Of a DNA stretch of 64,000 bases, positions 24,809-33,054 are shown in pieces. The position numbers and the translations under genes are program-made. Under the pieces are notes generated by a model. It was not told the DNA's origin and made no database searches. It saw nothing but the letters and a program-made list of their open reading frames with translations. Position 1 is the stretch's first letter, and the number at the start of each line of letters is the position of its first letter. Source of the DNA: Lacustribacter sp964460315. GTDB lineage: Bacteria; Pseudomonadota; Gammaproteobacteria; Burkholderiales; Burkholderiaceae_A. Location of the stretch: positions 35,315 to 99,314 of the forward strand of contig CAYWPQ010000003.1 of assembly GCA_964460315.1 (NCBI GenBank), in the 5' to 3' direction.

Positions 24809-24840
24809 GGTCTTGAAATCTCTTTCAAGGTCTTGAAATC
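24809..24840 (-). repeat. Direct repeat and stem-loop in the rpsP leader
   Basis: The 12-mer GGTCTTGAAATC occurs twice, at 24809-24820 and 24829-24840. Between them CTTGAAA (24812-24818) pairs perfectly with TTTCAAG (24823-24829) over a 4-base loop. In the transcript, either copy of the repeat could pair with the same TTTCAAG arm, so two mutually exclusive hairpins are possible. Its role is unknown; ribosomal protein autoregulation is one option. Confidence 0.5.
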
Positions 24841-24887
24841 GAACCCCGCCCAAAACCCAAGCTTGGGCTGGTCAGGAAAAGCCCTCG

Positions 24888-24916
24888 ATTTTAGCACCAG
24901 AGCCTTTTCAAGCCAA
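24888..24916 (-). promoter_or_regulatory. Candidate rpsP operon promoter
   Basis: On the minus strand TTGGCT (24916-24911) and TAAAAT (24893-24888) are 17 bases apart, and the -10 is preceded by TGC, an extended -10. It overlaps the last codons of etfA and points at rpsP about 100 bases downstream. Confidence 0.5.
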
Positions 24917-25861
24917 GGCCTGGGTTAATTCGGGGACAATCTGAAATAGGTCGCCGACGAGGCCGTAATCGGCAACCTGGAAGATTGGGGCCTCGGGGTC
25001 TTGGTTAATTGCCACAATGACCTTGGAATCTTTCATGCCGGCAAGGTGCTGAATCGCCCCTGAAATGCCAACGGCGATGTAAAGCTGAGGGGCGACCACC
25101 TTCCCCGTCTGCCCCACCTGCCAGTCGTTGGGGGCATAGCCAGCATCCACAGCGGCCCGACTCGCCCCCATGGCCGCACCCAATTGGTCTGCCAGTTTTT
25201 CCAGAAGGGCGAAGTTTTCCTTCGAACCCATGGCACGCCCACCGGAAACAACCACTTTGGCCGCGGTCAATTCGGGGCGGGCCAACACGGCAATCTCACG
25301 GGAGACGAAGGCAGCGGACTTCGCGGGTGCCGGGGCGACCGCGACGGGCTCGACCGTCACTGCTGGCTGGCTTGCGGCAGCCTCAAACGCCGTGCCGCGC
25401 ACGGTCATCAGCTTCACCGCGTCGGAGGACTGCACCGTGGCAATGACATTGCCGGCGTAGATGGGACGCTTAAAGGTGTCGGCCGAGAGAATCTCGATAA
25501 CGTCGGACACCTGTGCGATGTCCATCTTCGCCGCCACCCGTGGCGCGACATTTTTTCCAAAAGCTGTTGCAGGAAAGACAAGCGCATGAAATCCATGCAC
25601 GACAGAGAGCACCTGCGCCGCAACAGGCTCGGCCACCTGATCAGCAAGGTGCGGTGCGTCGGCCAGCAAGACCCTGGCAACACCCGCGATGGATGCGGCC
25701 GCGGTCGCGGCACCCTGGGCGCCATGACCAGCCACCAAGACATGAATCTCACCGCCACCAGCAACTTCGACCAGGCGAGAAGCCGCAGCGACGGCGTTCG
25801 AGGTCACGGGACGGAGCTGATCGTTTCCGTGTTCGGCAATCACAAGAATTTTCATCGTCAT
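24908..25861 (-). CDS. etfA: Electron transfer flavoprotein subunit alpha
   Basis: FAD-carrying subunit that passes electrons from acyl-CoA and related dehydrogenases to the quinone pool. It has 317 residues from ATG 25861 (or 315 from ATG 25855). The N-terminal domain starts MKILVIAEHGNDQL. The C-terminal FAD domain contains VVSGGRAMGSKENF, GASRAAVDAGYAP, and the QVGQTGKVVAPQLYIAVGIS segment followed by AIQHLAGMKDSK. It follows etfB within a few bases. The frame extends upstream to 25915 but only by overlapping etfB. Confidence 0.97.
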   Translation of the reverse strand: MTMKILVIAEHGNDQLRPVTSNAVAAASRLVEVAGGGEIHVLVAGHGAQGAATAAASIAGVARVLLADAPHLADQVAEPVAAQVLSVVHGFHALVFPATAFGKNVAPRVAAKMDIAQVSDVIEILSADTFKRPIYAGNVIATVQSSDAVKLMTVRGTAFEAAASQPAVTVEPVAVAPAPAKSAAFVSREIAVLARPELTAAKVVVSGGRAMGSKENFALLEKLADQLGAAMGASRAAVDAGYAPNDWQVGQTGKVVAPQLYIAVGISGAIQHLAGMKDSKVIVAINQDPEAPIFQVADYGLVGDLFQIVPELTQALA

Positions 25862-25865
25862 GACC

Positions 25866-26615
25866 TTAAACCACCTTGGCTTCGTTGCGGAGTTTGTCGA
25901 CCAGTGTGGCGACATCGGGAACTTTGATTCCGGCCTTGCGAGTTGGCGGGTCTTCCGCTTTGAGGAGCTTCAGTCGGCTGGCCGTATCGACGCCCCAATC
26001 GGCTGGACTCGAGGTTTCGATGGGCTTTTTCTTGGCCTTCATGATGTTGGGCAGGGTGACATAGCGCGGTTCGTTCAAGCGCAGATCCGTGGTGATGACC
26101 GCAGGCATCGACATGCTTAGGGTTTCAAGCCCGCCGTCAATTTCGCGGGTGACGTGCACCTGACCACCATCCACTTGCACCTTGGAGGCAAAAGTCGCCT
26201 GCGGAACATCCCAAAGCGCGGCCAGCATCTGACCGGTCTGATTGGCATCATCATCAATGGCTTGCTTGCCCATGATGACCAGCTGAACCGCCTCTTTTTC
26301 AGCAATTGCCTTCAGCAGCTTGGCGACAGCGAGCGGCTCGAGCACCTGGTCCGTCTGGACGTGAATGCCTCGGTCGGCACCGATGGCCATGGCCGTGCGA
26401 AGGACATCCTGAGCCTGAGTCACACCACAGCTGACGGCGATGATCTCCGTCGCGAGCCCAGCTTCTTTCATGCGGGTGGCTTCTTCGATGGCAATCTCGT
26501 CGAACGGATTCATCGACATCTTGACATTGGCAATATCAACATCGGACTGATCCGGTTTGACACGCACCTTCACGTTGTAATCCACAACGCGCTTCACAGG
26601 GACAAGAATTTTCAT
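25866..26615 (-). CDS. etfB: Electron transfer flavoprotein subunit beta
   Basis: AMP-binding partner of EtfA, 249 residues from the ATG at 26615. It starts MKILVPVKRVVDYNVKVRV and has the family features NPFDEIAIEEATRMKE, VSCGVTQAQDVLRTAMAIGA and VIMGKQAIDDDANQTGQML, plus the recognition-loop region LRLNEPRYVTLPNIMKAKKK. A longer frame to 26726 covers the divergent mltB promoter area and is rejected. etfB-etfA form a two-gene operon. Confidence 0.97.
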   Translation of the reverse strand: MKILVPVKRVVDYNVKVRVKPDQSDVDIANVKMSMNPFDEIAIEEATRMKEAGLATEIIAVSCGVTQAQDVLRTAMAIGADRGIHVQTDQVLEPLAVAKLLKAIAEKEAVQLVIMGKQAIDDDANQTGQMLAALWDVPQATFASKVQVDGGQVHVTREIDGGLETLSMSMPAVITTDLRLNEPRYVTLPNIMKAKKKPIETSSPADWGVDTASRLKLLKAEDPPTRKAGIKVPDVATLVDKLRNEAKVV

Positions 26616-26652
26616 AACAATGGGCGTTCGCTGAACAGTGAAATAAGCCACT

Positions 26653-26658
26653 ATTCTA
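26653..26658 (-). promoter_or_regulatory. Candidate etfB -10 element
   Basis: TAGAAT on the minus strand 38 bases upstream of the etfB start, in the short divergent gap with mltB. A matching -35 at proper spacing is not clear. Confidence 0.3.
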
Positions 26659-26693
26659 ATGTGTTCGGCCCACACCAACCCCGAGAAAGGCAG

Positions 26694-27809
26694 ATGCCCC
26701 CACCCATGAAACGCCAACGTCGACAATTCACAGGATGGCTCTCCGGTGCGCTGCTGACGTTACTGGCACCTGCCCTGTCTGCTCGGGCGCAGGCGGGGGG
26801 TGCGACCACCGCGGAATTCACCCAACGCCTGGCCGAACGACTGCGTTTCGGATGGCTTGGTCGAAGTGACGTGCAGTCCTTCATTTCGGAGATGACCGAC
26901 CGTCACGGCTGGCCCCGGGAATGGCTTGAAACCCATTTCGCGCAAATCAAAAGTCAGCCCCGTGCGCTTTCCCTGATGAATCCACCCCCACCGTCGCCTG
27001 ATGAGCCTGCACGAAAGCGCTCATGGGCTCGCTATCAGTCTCAGCATGCTGATCAAAGCCGCGTGGAATTAGGGAAAGCTTTCATGGAAGAACATGCCAA
27101 GGTTTTCCGGAATGTCTCCAAGCAGTCCGGTGTTCCGCCCGAAGTGATTGCGGCGATCTTGGGTGTGGAAACCAAGTTCGGGAAAATTACGGGAAACTTT
27201 CCGGCATTTGAAACGCTGGCCACCCTCGCGTTTGACTCTCCGCGGCGGGGTGACTTTTTTCGTCAAGAGCTTGAGTCGCTCTTGTGGCTGGCGAAAAATG
27301 ACCGGCTCAGCCTGACCGACACCAGGGGATCATTCGCGGGTGCGCTCGGCTTTCCCCAGTTCATGCCCTCGTCGTGGCGACGGTTCGCGATCGGTTATCA
27401 CTCCAAGAATGAACCCGACCTTCTGGGCAATCCGCACGACGCCATTGCGTCGATTGGTAATTTTTTAAAAATGCATGGCTGGGTTCGAGGTGCGCCAAGC
27501 CATGTGCATGCACTGGCCACCGAAGGCACCAACCCCGCACATTTTGTAGCGCCAAAACTCACCCCCATCCATACCGTTGCAGAAATCGAGTCGGCTGGAA
27601 TTCGACAAGCCGTCCCGGAGCGACTTAAGCCTGCCATGGCAGCAAGTCTGATCGATCTTCCAGAATCGGACGACACCGTGAGCTATTGGTTTGCCGCGCA
27701 GAATTTCTTTGTCATCACCCAATACAACCGCAGCTTCATGTATGCGGCAGCGGTACTGACACTTGCCGATTCGCTGGCCAAGCCCCTTGACGCCGAAAAT
27801 GGCGGCTGA
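26694..27809 (+). CDS. mltB: Membrane-bound lytic murein transglycosylase B
   Basis: Periplasmic enzyme that cleaves peptidoglycan glycan strands with 1,6-anhydro ring formation (family 3). Of 371 residues, residues 5-33 look like a signal peptide (KRQRR, then a hydrophobic stretch ending ALSARAQA); no lipobox cysteine is seen, so it may be soluble or uncleaved instead of a lipoprotein. The catalytic glutamate is E159 in GVETKFG, with GALGFPQFMPSSW and AIASIGNFLKMHGW downstream. The ATG at 26694 has a GAAAGG ribosome site; the longer frame upstream is antisense to etfB. Confidence 0.92.
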   Translation: MPPPMKRQRRQFTGWLSGALLTLLAPALSARAQAGGATTAEFTQRLAERLRFGWLGRSDVQSFISEMTDRHGWPREWLETHFAQIKSQPRALSLMNPPPPSPDEPARKRSWARYQSQHADQSRVELGKAFMEEHAKVFRNVSKQSGVPPEVIAAILGVETKFGKITGNFPAFETLATLAFDSPRRGDFFRQELESLLWLAKNDRLSLTDTRGSFAGALGFPQFMPSSWRRFAIGYHSKNEPDLLGNPHDAIASIGNFLKMHGWVRGAPSHVHALATEGTNPAHFVAPKLTPIHTVAEIESAGIRQAVPERLKPAMAASLIDLPESDDTVSYWFAAQNFFVITQYNRSFMYAAAVLTLADSLAKPLDAENGG

Positions 27810-27822
27810 CCTGCGGCTGTCG

Positions 27823-28401
27823 ATGCGATGCATTGTTTGGGCTGCCCGTCAGTCCGCACTGATTCGAGTTGCGCTCGCGGTCACCGCCGCTGCAGCTCTG
27901 CTGACGGGATGTCTGAACGAATCCACCGCAAGCCCTCCGCCGGGACCCTACCGCATCAGTGAGGTTCACGACGGCGATTCTTTCAACCTCACCGCAAAAG
28001 GCGGAGAGAAGGTTCGGGTTCGGATTGCCGGTATCGACGCGCCCGAGCGGGAACAGCCTTACGGGCAGCAATCGAGACGATCGCTTGAGGCCATGCTTCA
28101 GTCGGGGACGATTGAGCTTGAAGCGATCAAAAAGGATCGGTTCGATCGTTGGGTGGCCAATGTCTCCATTCAGGGGCAAGACCTTGGGCTCATGCAGATT
28201 GCCAGCGGCTACGCATGGTTTTTTCGTCGCTACCAAGACGACTTGCCTGCGAGCATGCAGCGTCAGTACGATCAGGCCGAAGCCAATGCTCGCCGGGACT
28301 TCAAGGGATTATGGGTTGGCCTGCGCGCAGCATCCTCGAACCCAGCCCTGGCACCCGAGCCTCCCTGGATGTATCGCGAACGCATGCGAAAAAGCCGTTA
28401 G
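27823..28401 (+). CDS. Thermonuclease-family lipoprotein
   Basis: A staphylococcal-nuclease-like secreted phosphodiesterase. A signal peptide ends in a lipobox (LLTGC), with the cysteine at residue 30 from this start. The SNase core shows VHDGDSF, VRVRIAGIDAPEREQPYG (an Arg plus the acidic metal ligands), and KKDRFDRWVANV with the second active-site Arg; GYAWFFRRYQ and EANARRDFKGLW follow. The start at 27823 avoids overlap with mltB; ATG 27799 (overlapping mltB by 11 bases) is possible. The role, perhaps nucleic acid scavenging at the envelope, is inferred. Confidence 0.85.
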   Translation: MRCIVWAARQSALIRVALAVTAAAALLTGCLNESTASPPPGPYRISEVHDGDSFNLTAKGGEKVRVRIAGIDAPEREQPYGQQSRRSLEAMLQSGTIELEAIKKDRFDRWVANVSIQGQDLGLMQIASGYAWFFRRYQDDLPASMQRQYDQAEANARRDFKGLWVGLRAASSNPALAPEPPWMYRERMRKSR

Positions 28402-28420
28402 GCAATCGTCTCTCGAAGAA

Positions 28421-29185
28421 CTATTTCTTTAACTGTCGCTGACGCAAGGCTTCGTAACAAACGACACCACAGGCCACGGAGACATTGAGGCTTTCCACCG
28501 AGCCCTGCATCGGAAGCCTTACCAGCAGATCACAGCGTTCACGGGTGAGCCTTCGCATCCCCTCGCCTTCGGCACCCAGCACCAGAGCCACCCTGCCGGT
28601 AAGGTCCGTGGCGTAGAGCGACTGCTCGGCCTCGCCTGCCAGGCCAATCACCATGTAATCCGCCTGCTGAAGTTCCTCAATCGCGCGGGCAAGATTGGTC
28701 ACCTGCAGATAAGGTAGATGGTCCGACGCGCCCGCAGAGACCCGTGCCGCGACCTCATTCAGGGGTGCGGATTTGTCACGAGGCGCAATCACGGCGGCCG
28801 CTCCTGCGGCATCCGCACTGCGCAAGATGGCGCCAAGGTTATGAGGATCCGTCACCCCATCGAGAACCACAAGCCATTGGTCAGCGCGCTTGAGAGACTC
28901 CATCTGCTCAAGCAGATCGGAGAGGCTGTCCGGCTGAGGGCGACGCGTGGCAATGGCCAAGACACCTTGATGGCGCTGATTTTTTGAGAGCCGATCCAGG
29001 GTCTGAGTCGACTCGGACAGCGCTTTCACAGAAGCCTGTTCCGCCTGCTTCAACAGCCCATTGAGCCGCGTGTCGCGACGCTGGCCGTCAAAGACAATTC
29101 GGGAAATGGTCTCGGGGGCGGCGCGCAGACGCGCACGCACCGCATGAAAACCAAGCAGACAAATCTCACTGGGGTCTTGGGGCAT
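28421..29185 (-). CDS. rlmB: 23S rRNA (guanosine-2'-O)-methyltransferase RlmB
   Basis: SPOUT enzyme that methylates the ribose of G2251 in 23S rRNA. Of 254 residues, the N-terminal substrate-binding domain starts LLGFHAVRARLRAAPETI. The knot motifs are LDGVTDPHNLGAILRSADAAG, VLGAEGEGMRRLTRERCD and LPMQGSVESLNVSVACGV. It follows rnr on the same strand after 27 bases, the classic rnr-rlmB pair. Confidence 0.95.
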   Translation of the reverse strand: MPQDPSEICLLGFHAVRARLRAAPETISRIVFDGQRRDTRLNGLLKQAEQASVKALSESTQTLDRLSKNQRHQGVLAIATRRPQPDSLSDLLEQMESLKRADQWLVVLDGVTDPHNLGAILRSADAAGAAAVIAPRDKSAPLNEVAARVSAGASDHLPYLQVTNLARAIEELQQADYMVIGLAGEAEQSLYATDLTGRVALVLGAEGEGMRRLTRERCDLLVRLPMQGSVESLNVSVACGVVCYEALRQRQLKK

Positions 29186-29212
29186 GATCTTGTTCGTTCA
29201 CTCGCTGATGGA

Positions 29213-31522
29213 TTAGCGCCGGCTGCCTTTGGCTTTGACCGACTGACGGGTCTTGCGCGACTTGCCGGCCTGTTTGGCAGGCTGACGCGCAGCCTTCGAT
29301 GACTTACCTGAGGCGGGCTTGGCCGTGGGTGCAGCCTTCGATTTCGATGGACTCTTGGCTGGTGTCGCACCTTTGGGGTTCGCCTTTCGAGCAGCGGAGC
29401 CCCGGCGTGATGAGGCAGCCTTCGACGCAGGCTGAGCCGCCAGGGCCTCGGCCAGCCACTTCGGCATATCCAGTTCAGAGACCTCGTCTTGGGTGTCTTC
29501 GAAAAACTGGGGTTCGCGGTCCACTTTTTTGGAGGCCCGCGTGGCCCGCATCATGCTGGGAACCAGCTGAAACTCAATTCGACGAGCATCAAGGTCAACG
29601 CGAGCCACCTGAATGACCAGGCTGTCATAGAGCCGGAAGCGAAGCCCGGTGCGTTCGCCCCGAAGCTCATGCAGGACATCGTTGTGTTGAAAGTATTCCG
29701 CGCCAAGTTCCGAGACGTGAATCAGGCCTTCGACATACAGGGCATCCAGGGTGACAAAGAGGCCAAATGGCGCCACACCCGTCACCGTGCCACGAAGCTG
29801 TTCACCAATTCGTGACTTCATGTATTGGCACTTGAGCCAGGCCTCGACATCTCGGCTTGCTTCATCGGCACGCCGCTCCGATGCGGAACAGTGGTCGCCA
29901 ATGTTGCGCCATCGGGTGACATCGTCGTCATGTCCCATATCGCCATACGGCGGGACGTAATGGGGTTCATGACGAATGATGGACTTGATCACTCGGTGCA
30001 CCAAAAGATCCGGGTATCGACGAATCGGCGATGTGAAATGGGCGTAGGCTTCGTACGACAGGCCAAAGTGCCCCGAGTTGTCGGGCGTGTAGATCGCCTG
30101 TTGCATGCTTCGAAGCAGCAACGACTGAATCAGGCGGGAATCTGGGCGGGCACGAATTTCCTTGGCTAGCCGTGCGTAATCTCCAGGGGTTGGCTCCTCC
30201 CCCCCTTCCAGTTTCAGGCCCTGAACCTTGAGAAATTCGCGAAGAGTTTTGAGCCGCTCCGGCGTCGGTCCCTCGTGGACACGATAAAGACCATGACGCT
30301 TGGCGCGCTTAAAAATATCCGCGGCGCAGGTGTTGGCCGCAAGCATGCATTCCTCGATAAGACGATGCGCATCATTTCGAACTCGCGGAAGAATTCGTTC
30401 GATGCGGCCGTGGTCGTCGAACTGCATATAAGTTTCAATCGAATCAAAGTCGATCGCCCCTCGGGCCTCGCGCGCCGCCAGCAGCGTTCGAAACACCTCT
30501 TCCAGATGTCCGAGGGTCTCGACCAGAGGACCCAGTTTGACCGCGTCATCCGAGAGCGGATCACACATGGCAGACCAAGCCCGGGTGTAGGTCAGGCGCT
30601 GCATCGACTGAATCACGGCCTCGTAGAACTGATACGCCTTCACCTCGCCCGCCGTGGTGATCACCATGTCGCAAACCAGAGCGAGACGATCGACATGCGG
30701 ATTCAAAGAACAGAGGCCGTTGGAAAGCTTCTCCGGAAGCATCGGTAAGACGCGGCGTGGAAAATAGACCGAGGTGCTTCGAGCAAAGGCATCGCGATCA
30801 AGCGCATCGCCGCTAGACACATAGTGGCAGACATCGGCAATCGCCACCAGAAGGCGCCAGCCGCCGCCCTCCATGGGTTCCGCATAGACCGCGTCATCGA
30901 AATCGCGAGCATCTTCACCGTCGATGGTCATGAAGGCGACATCGCGCAAGTCAATTCGGTTTTTTAAATCTCGGGGGCGAACCTCGGAAGGAAGTTTTTC
31001 GGCAAGTTTTTCGGCCTCATCGGAAAAGAGATGTGGGACATCAAACTTGCGTACGGCAATTTCGACTTCCATGCCAGGGTCATCGACGCCGCCAAGCACC
31101 TCGACCACACGGCCCACGGGTGGGGTGTATCGAGTGGGCGGGTCAATGATTTCGATCGAGACCACCTGGCCGGGCTCGGCGCCCATCGTGTCTTGGACCG
31201 CCACAATCACATCGTGTTTGATGCGCTGGTCTTCAGGCACCACCAGCAGAATGCCGCGCTCGTTGACGAGCCGGCCCACAAGCCTGCGGTTGGCATGCTC
31301 AAGCACCTCGAGGATGACCGCCTCGGGGCGGCCCCGTCGGTCGGTGCCCACCACACGTGCGCTGACTCGGTCGGCGTGCATGGCCTTCACCATCTCTTTG
31401 GCGGGAACAAACACGTCGTCGCCACCCGCGTCGGGTCGGATAAAACCGAAGCCGTCACGGTGGCCGATCAGGCGTCCAGAGAAGCTTGCGGCGGTGGGGG
31501 TTGGGGGGGTACGTTTTGACAA
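29213..31522 (-). CDS. rnr: Ribonuclease R
   Basis: Processive 3'-5' exoribonuclease that degrades structured RNA. Its 769 residues comprise cold-shock domains (GFGFIRPDAGGDDVFVP, residues 23-39), the RNB catalytic domain with the acidic cluster DGEDARDFDDAVY near 200, an S1 domain (GVAPFGLFVTLDALYVEGLIHV) and a strongly basic Lys/Ala/Ser tail of about 80 residues. Translation appears to start at a TTG (31522) with a GGAAA site 7 bases upstream; no in-frame ATG fits. The start region overlaps the -35 of the tRNA-Leu promoter on the other strand. Confidence 0.96.
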   Translation of the reverse strand: MSKRTPPTPTAASFSGRLIGHRDGFGFIRPDAGGDDVFVPAKEMVKAMHADRVSARVVGTDRRGRPEAVILEVLEHANRRLVGRLVNERGILLVVPEDQRIKHDVIVAVQDTMGAEPGQVVSIEIIDPPTRYTPPVGRVVEVLGGVDDPGMEVEIAVRKFDVPHLFSDEAEKLAEKLPSEVRPRDLKNRIDLRDVAFMTIDGEDARDFDDAVYAEPMEGGGWRLLVAIADVCHYVSSGDALDRDAFARSTSVYFPRRVLPMLPEKLSNGLCSLNPHVDRLALVCDMVITTAGEVKAYQFYEAVIQSMQRLTYTRAWSAMCDPLSDDAVKLGPLVETLGHLEEVFRTLLAAREARGAIDFDSIETYMQFDDHGRIERILPRVRNDAHRLIEECMLAANTCAADIFKRAKRHGLYRVHEGPTPERLKTLREFLKVQGLKLEGGEEPTPGDYARLAKEIRARPDSRLIQSLLLRSMQQAIYTPDNSGHFGLSYEAYAHFTSPIRRYPDLLVHRVIKSIIRHEPHYVPPYGDMGHDDDVTRWRNIGDHCSASERRADEASRDVEAWLKCQYMKSRIGEQLRGTVTGVAPFGLFVTLDALYVEGLIHVSELGAEYFQHNDVLHELRGERTGLRFRLYDSLVIQVARVDLDARRIEFQLVPSMMRATRASKKVDREPQFFEDTQDEVSELDMPKWLAEALAAQPASKAASSRRGSAARKANPKGATPAKSPSKSKAAPTAKPASGKSSKAARQPAKQAGKSRKTRQSVKAKGSRR

Positions 31523-31543
31523 TTGTGGGTTTCCGGCTAAAGT
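31516..31543 (+). promoter_or_regulatory. Promoter of tRNA-Leu
   Basis: Consensus TTGACA (31516-31521) and TAAAGT (31538-31543) with a 16-base spacer, 25 bases before the tRNA 5' end. It overlaps the rnr start codon on the opposite strand. Confidence 0.6.
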
Positions 31544-31568
31544 ACGCGACTCATTTGTCCATCAGATG

Positions 31569-31654
31569 CCCAGATGGCGGAATTGGTAGACGCACTAGGT
31601 TCAGGTCCTAGCGGTGGCAACACTGTGGAGGTTCGAGTCCTCTTCTGGGCACCA
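31569..31654 (+). tRNA. tRNA-Leu (anticodon CAG)
   Basis: Acceptor stem GCCCAGA pairs with TCTGGGC. The D arm is GGAATTGGTAGACGC. The anticodon arm CTAGG-TTCAGGT-CCTAG gives anticodon CAG (leucine, CUG codons). A long class II variable arm (GGTGGCAACACTGTG region) and the T arm GAGGTTCGAGTCCTC follow. CCA is encoded at 31652-31654. Confidence 0.97.
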
Positions 31655-31721
31655 TCTTGACGATTACCCCTCTCGAAACGCTTCGCGCCGTTCGCGGTGA
31701 TCCGGCAACGACGCGCTGTGT

Positions 31722-33038
31722 TCACTGAAACGGATGGTCCAAAAGAATGGTGTCGTCTCGGTCAGCCCCCGTTGACACCATGGCGATGGGCGCACCAACC
31801 ACCTCTGAAAGTCGCGAAAGGTATCGCTGTGCTGCGGCGGGCAGATCCGCCCACTGACGAACCCCTTGGGTTGTTCCCTCCCAGCCAGGCATGGTCTCGT
31901 AGACCGGCGTGCACTGAGCCACCGCATCCGAACCAAAAGGCAGAACATCCAGGCGGCCCTTGGGCGTGTCATACCCCACACAGAGCTGGATCTCCGAGAA
32001 TCCATCAAGTACATCCAGCTTCGTGATGCAAAGACCCGTCACACCGTTGATCTGCATGGAACGGCGCAGGGCCGCCGCATCAAACCAGCCACAGCGACGC
32101 GGCCTTCCGGTGACTGAGCCAAATTCATTGCCGCGCTTCGCAAGCGTCTGACCCACTTCGTTGATCTGCTCTGTGGGAAATGGGCCGCTGCCCACCCGGG
32201 TGGCGTAGGCCTTGGTAATTCCAAGAACGTAATGAAGTTTTGAGGGTCCTACGCCAGCACCAGCACCGGCGGCACCCGCCACGCAGTTGCTGCTGGTAAC
32301 AAAGGGGTAGGTGCCATGGTCAATGTCCAGCAGCGAACCCTGAGCACCTTCAAACAATAGATTTTCATTGCGACAGCCTGCCTCATAAAGCATCTGCGGC
32401 ACATCGGCACCCATTTTCAGGAGCCTGGGTGCCATCGCCATGAGTTCGTTAAACACCTGATCCACATCGACCGGCTTGGCTTTCAGATGATGTTCAAGCA
32501 CAAAGTTGTGCAGGCTCATGGTTTCCGAAAGCTTGCCGCGAAGGGTGTCGGGCTGAGTAAGATCCAGAAGCCGGATGGCGCGACGCGCCACCTTGTCTTC
32601 GTAGGCCGGGCCAATGCCTCGCCCTGTGGTGCCAATTTTGGCATCGCCCTTGGCTGCTTCTCGGGCCTGATCAAGGGCCACGTGATAGGGAAGAATCAAA
32701 GGGCAGGCCAGGCTGATTTTTAGGCGTGACTCGACATCGATGCCGTTGGCCTGAAGCTCATCAATTTCAGTCAGGAGTGCGGTGGGCGACAGCACGACGC
32801 CGTTGCCAACATAGCAGGTGACCTTGGGGTGAAGAATGCCCGACGGAATGAGTCGCAGGATGGTCTTTTTGCCGTTGACAACCAGCGTGTGTCCAGCGTT
32901 GTGGCCGCCCTGGAAACGAACGACGCCGCTGACTTGTTCGGTCAGCCAATCGACCACCTTGCCCTTGCCTTCGTCACCCCATTGCGTCCCAATGACGACC
33001 ACATTCCTACCCGTTTGGGCCTTGTTATCAACCACCAT
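31722..33038 (-). CDS. purA: Adenylosuccinate synthetase
   Basis: Joins IMP and aspartate using GTP in the first committed step to AMP. Its 438 residues include the glycine-rich loop GTQWGDEGKGKVVDWL (17-32), the HNAGHT signature near 55, GTTGRGIGPAYEDK near 140, and the C-terminal GADRDDTILLDHPF. It is the last gene of the ndk-to-purA train, 16 bases after hisZ, and converges with tRNA-Leu. Confidence 0.98.
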   Translation of the reverse strand: MVVDNKAQTGRNVVVIGTQWGDEGKGKVVDWLTEQVSGVVRFQGGHNAGHTLVVNGKKTILRLIPSGILHPKVTCYVGNGVVLSPTALLTEIDELQANGIDVESRLKISLACPLILPYHVALDQAREAAKGDAKIGTTGRGIGPAYEDKVARRAIRLLDLTQPDTLRGKLSETMSLHNFVLEHHLKAKPVDVDQVFNELMAMAPRLLKMGADVPQMLYEAGCRNENLLFEGAQGSLLDIDHGTYPFVTSSNCVAGAAGAGAGVGPSKLHYVLGITKAYATRVGSGPFPTEQINEVGQTLAKRGNEFGSVTGRPRRCGWFDAAALRRSMQINGVTGLCITKLDVLDGFSEIQLCVGYDTPKGRLDVLPFGSDAVAQCTPVYETMPGWEGTTQGVRQWADLPAAAQRYLSRLSEVVGAPIAMVSTGADRDDTILLDHPFQ

Positions 33039-33054
33039 AGTCTTTTATTCCTAA

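Noticed and set aside
24809..24840. Short repeats as a possible CRISPR remnant
   Set aside because: Only two copies of 12 bases with an 8-base spacer, and no cas gene nearby.
24841..24880. Palindrome CCCAAGCTTGGG after etfA as an intrinsic terminator
   Set aside because: The stem is only about 4 bp once a loop is allowed, and just four Ts follow; too weak to call.
26154..26693. Long 5' extension of the mltB frame
   Set aside because: It is antisense to etfB; the ATG at 26694 has a ribosome site and begins a clear signal peptide.
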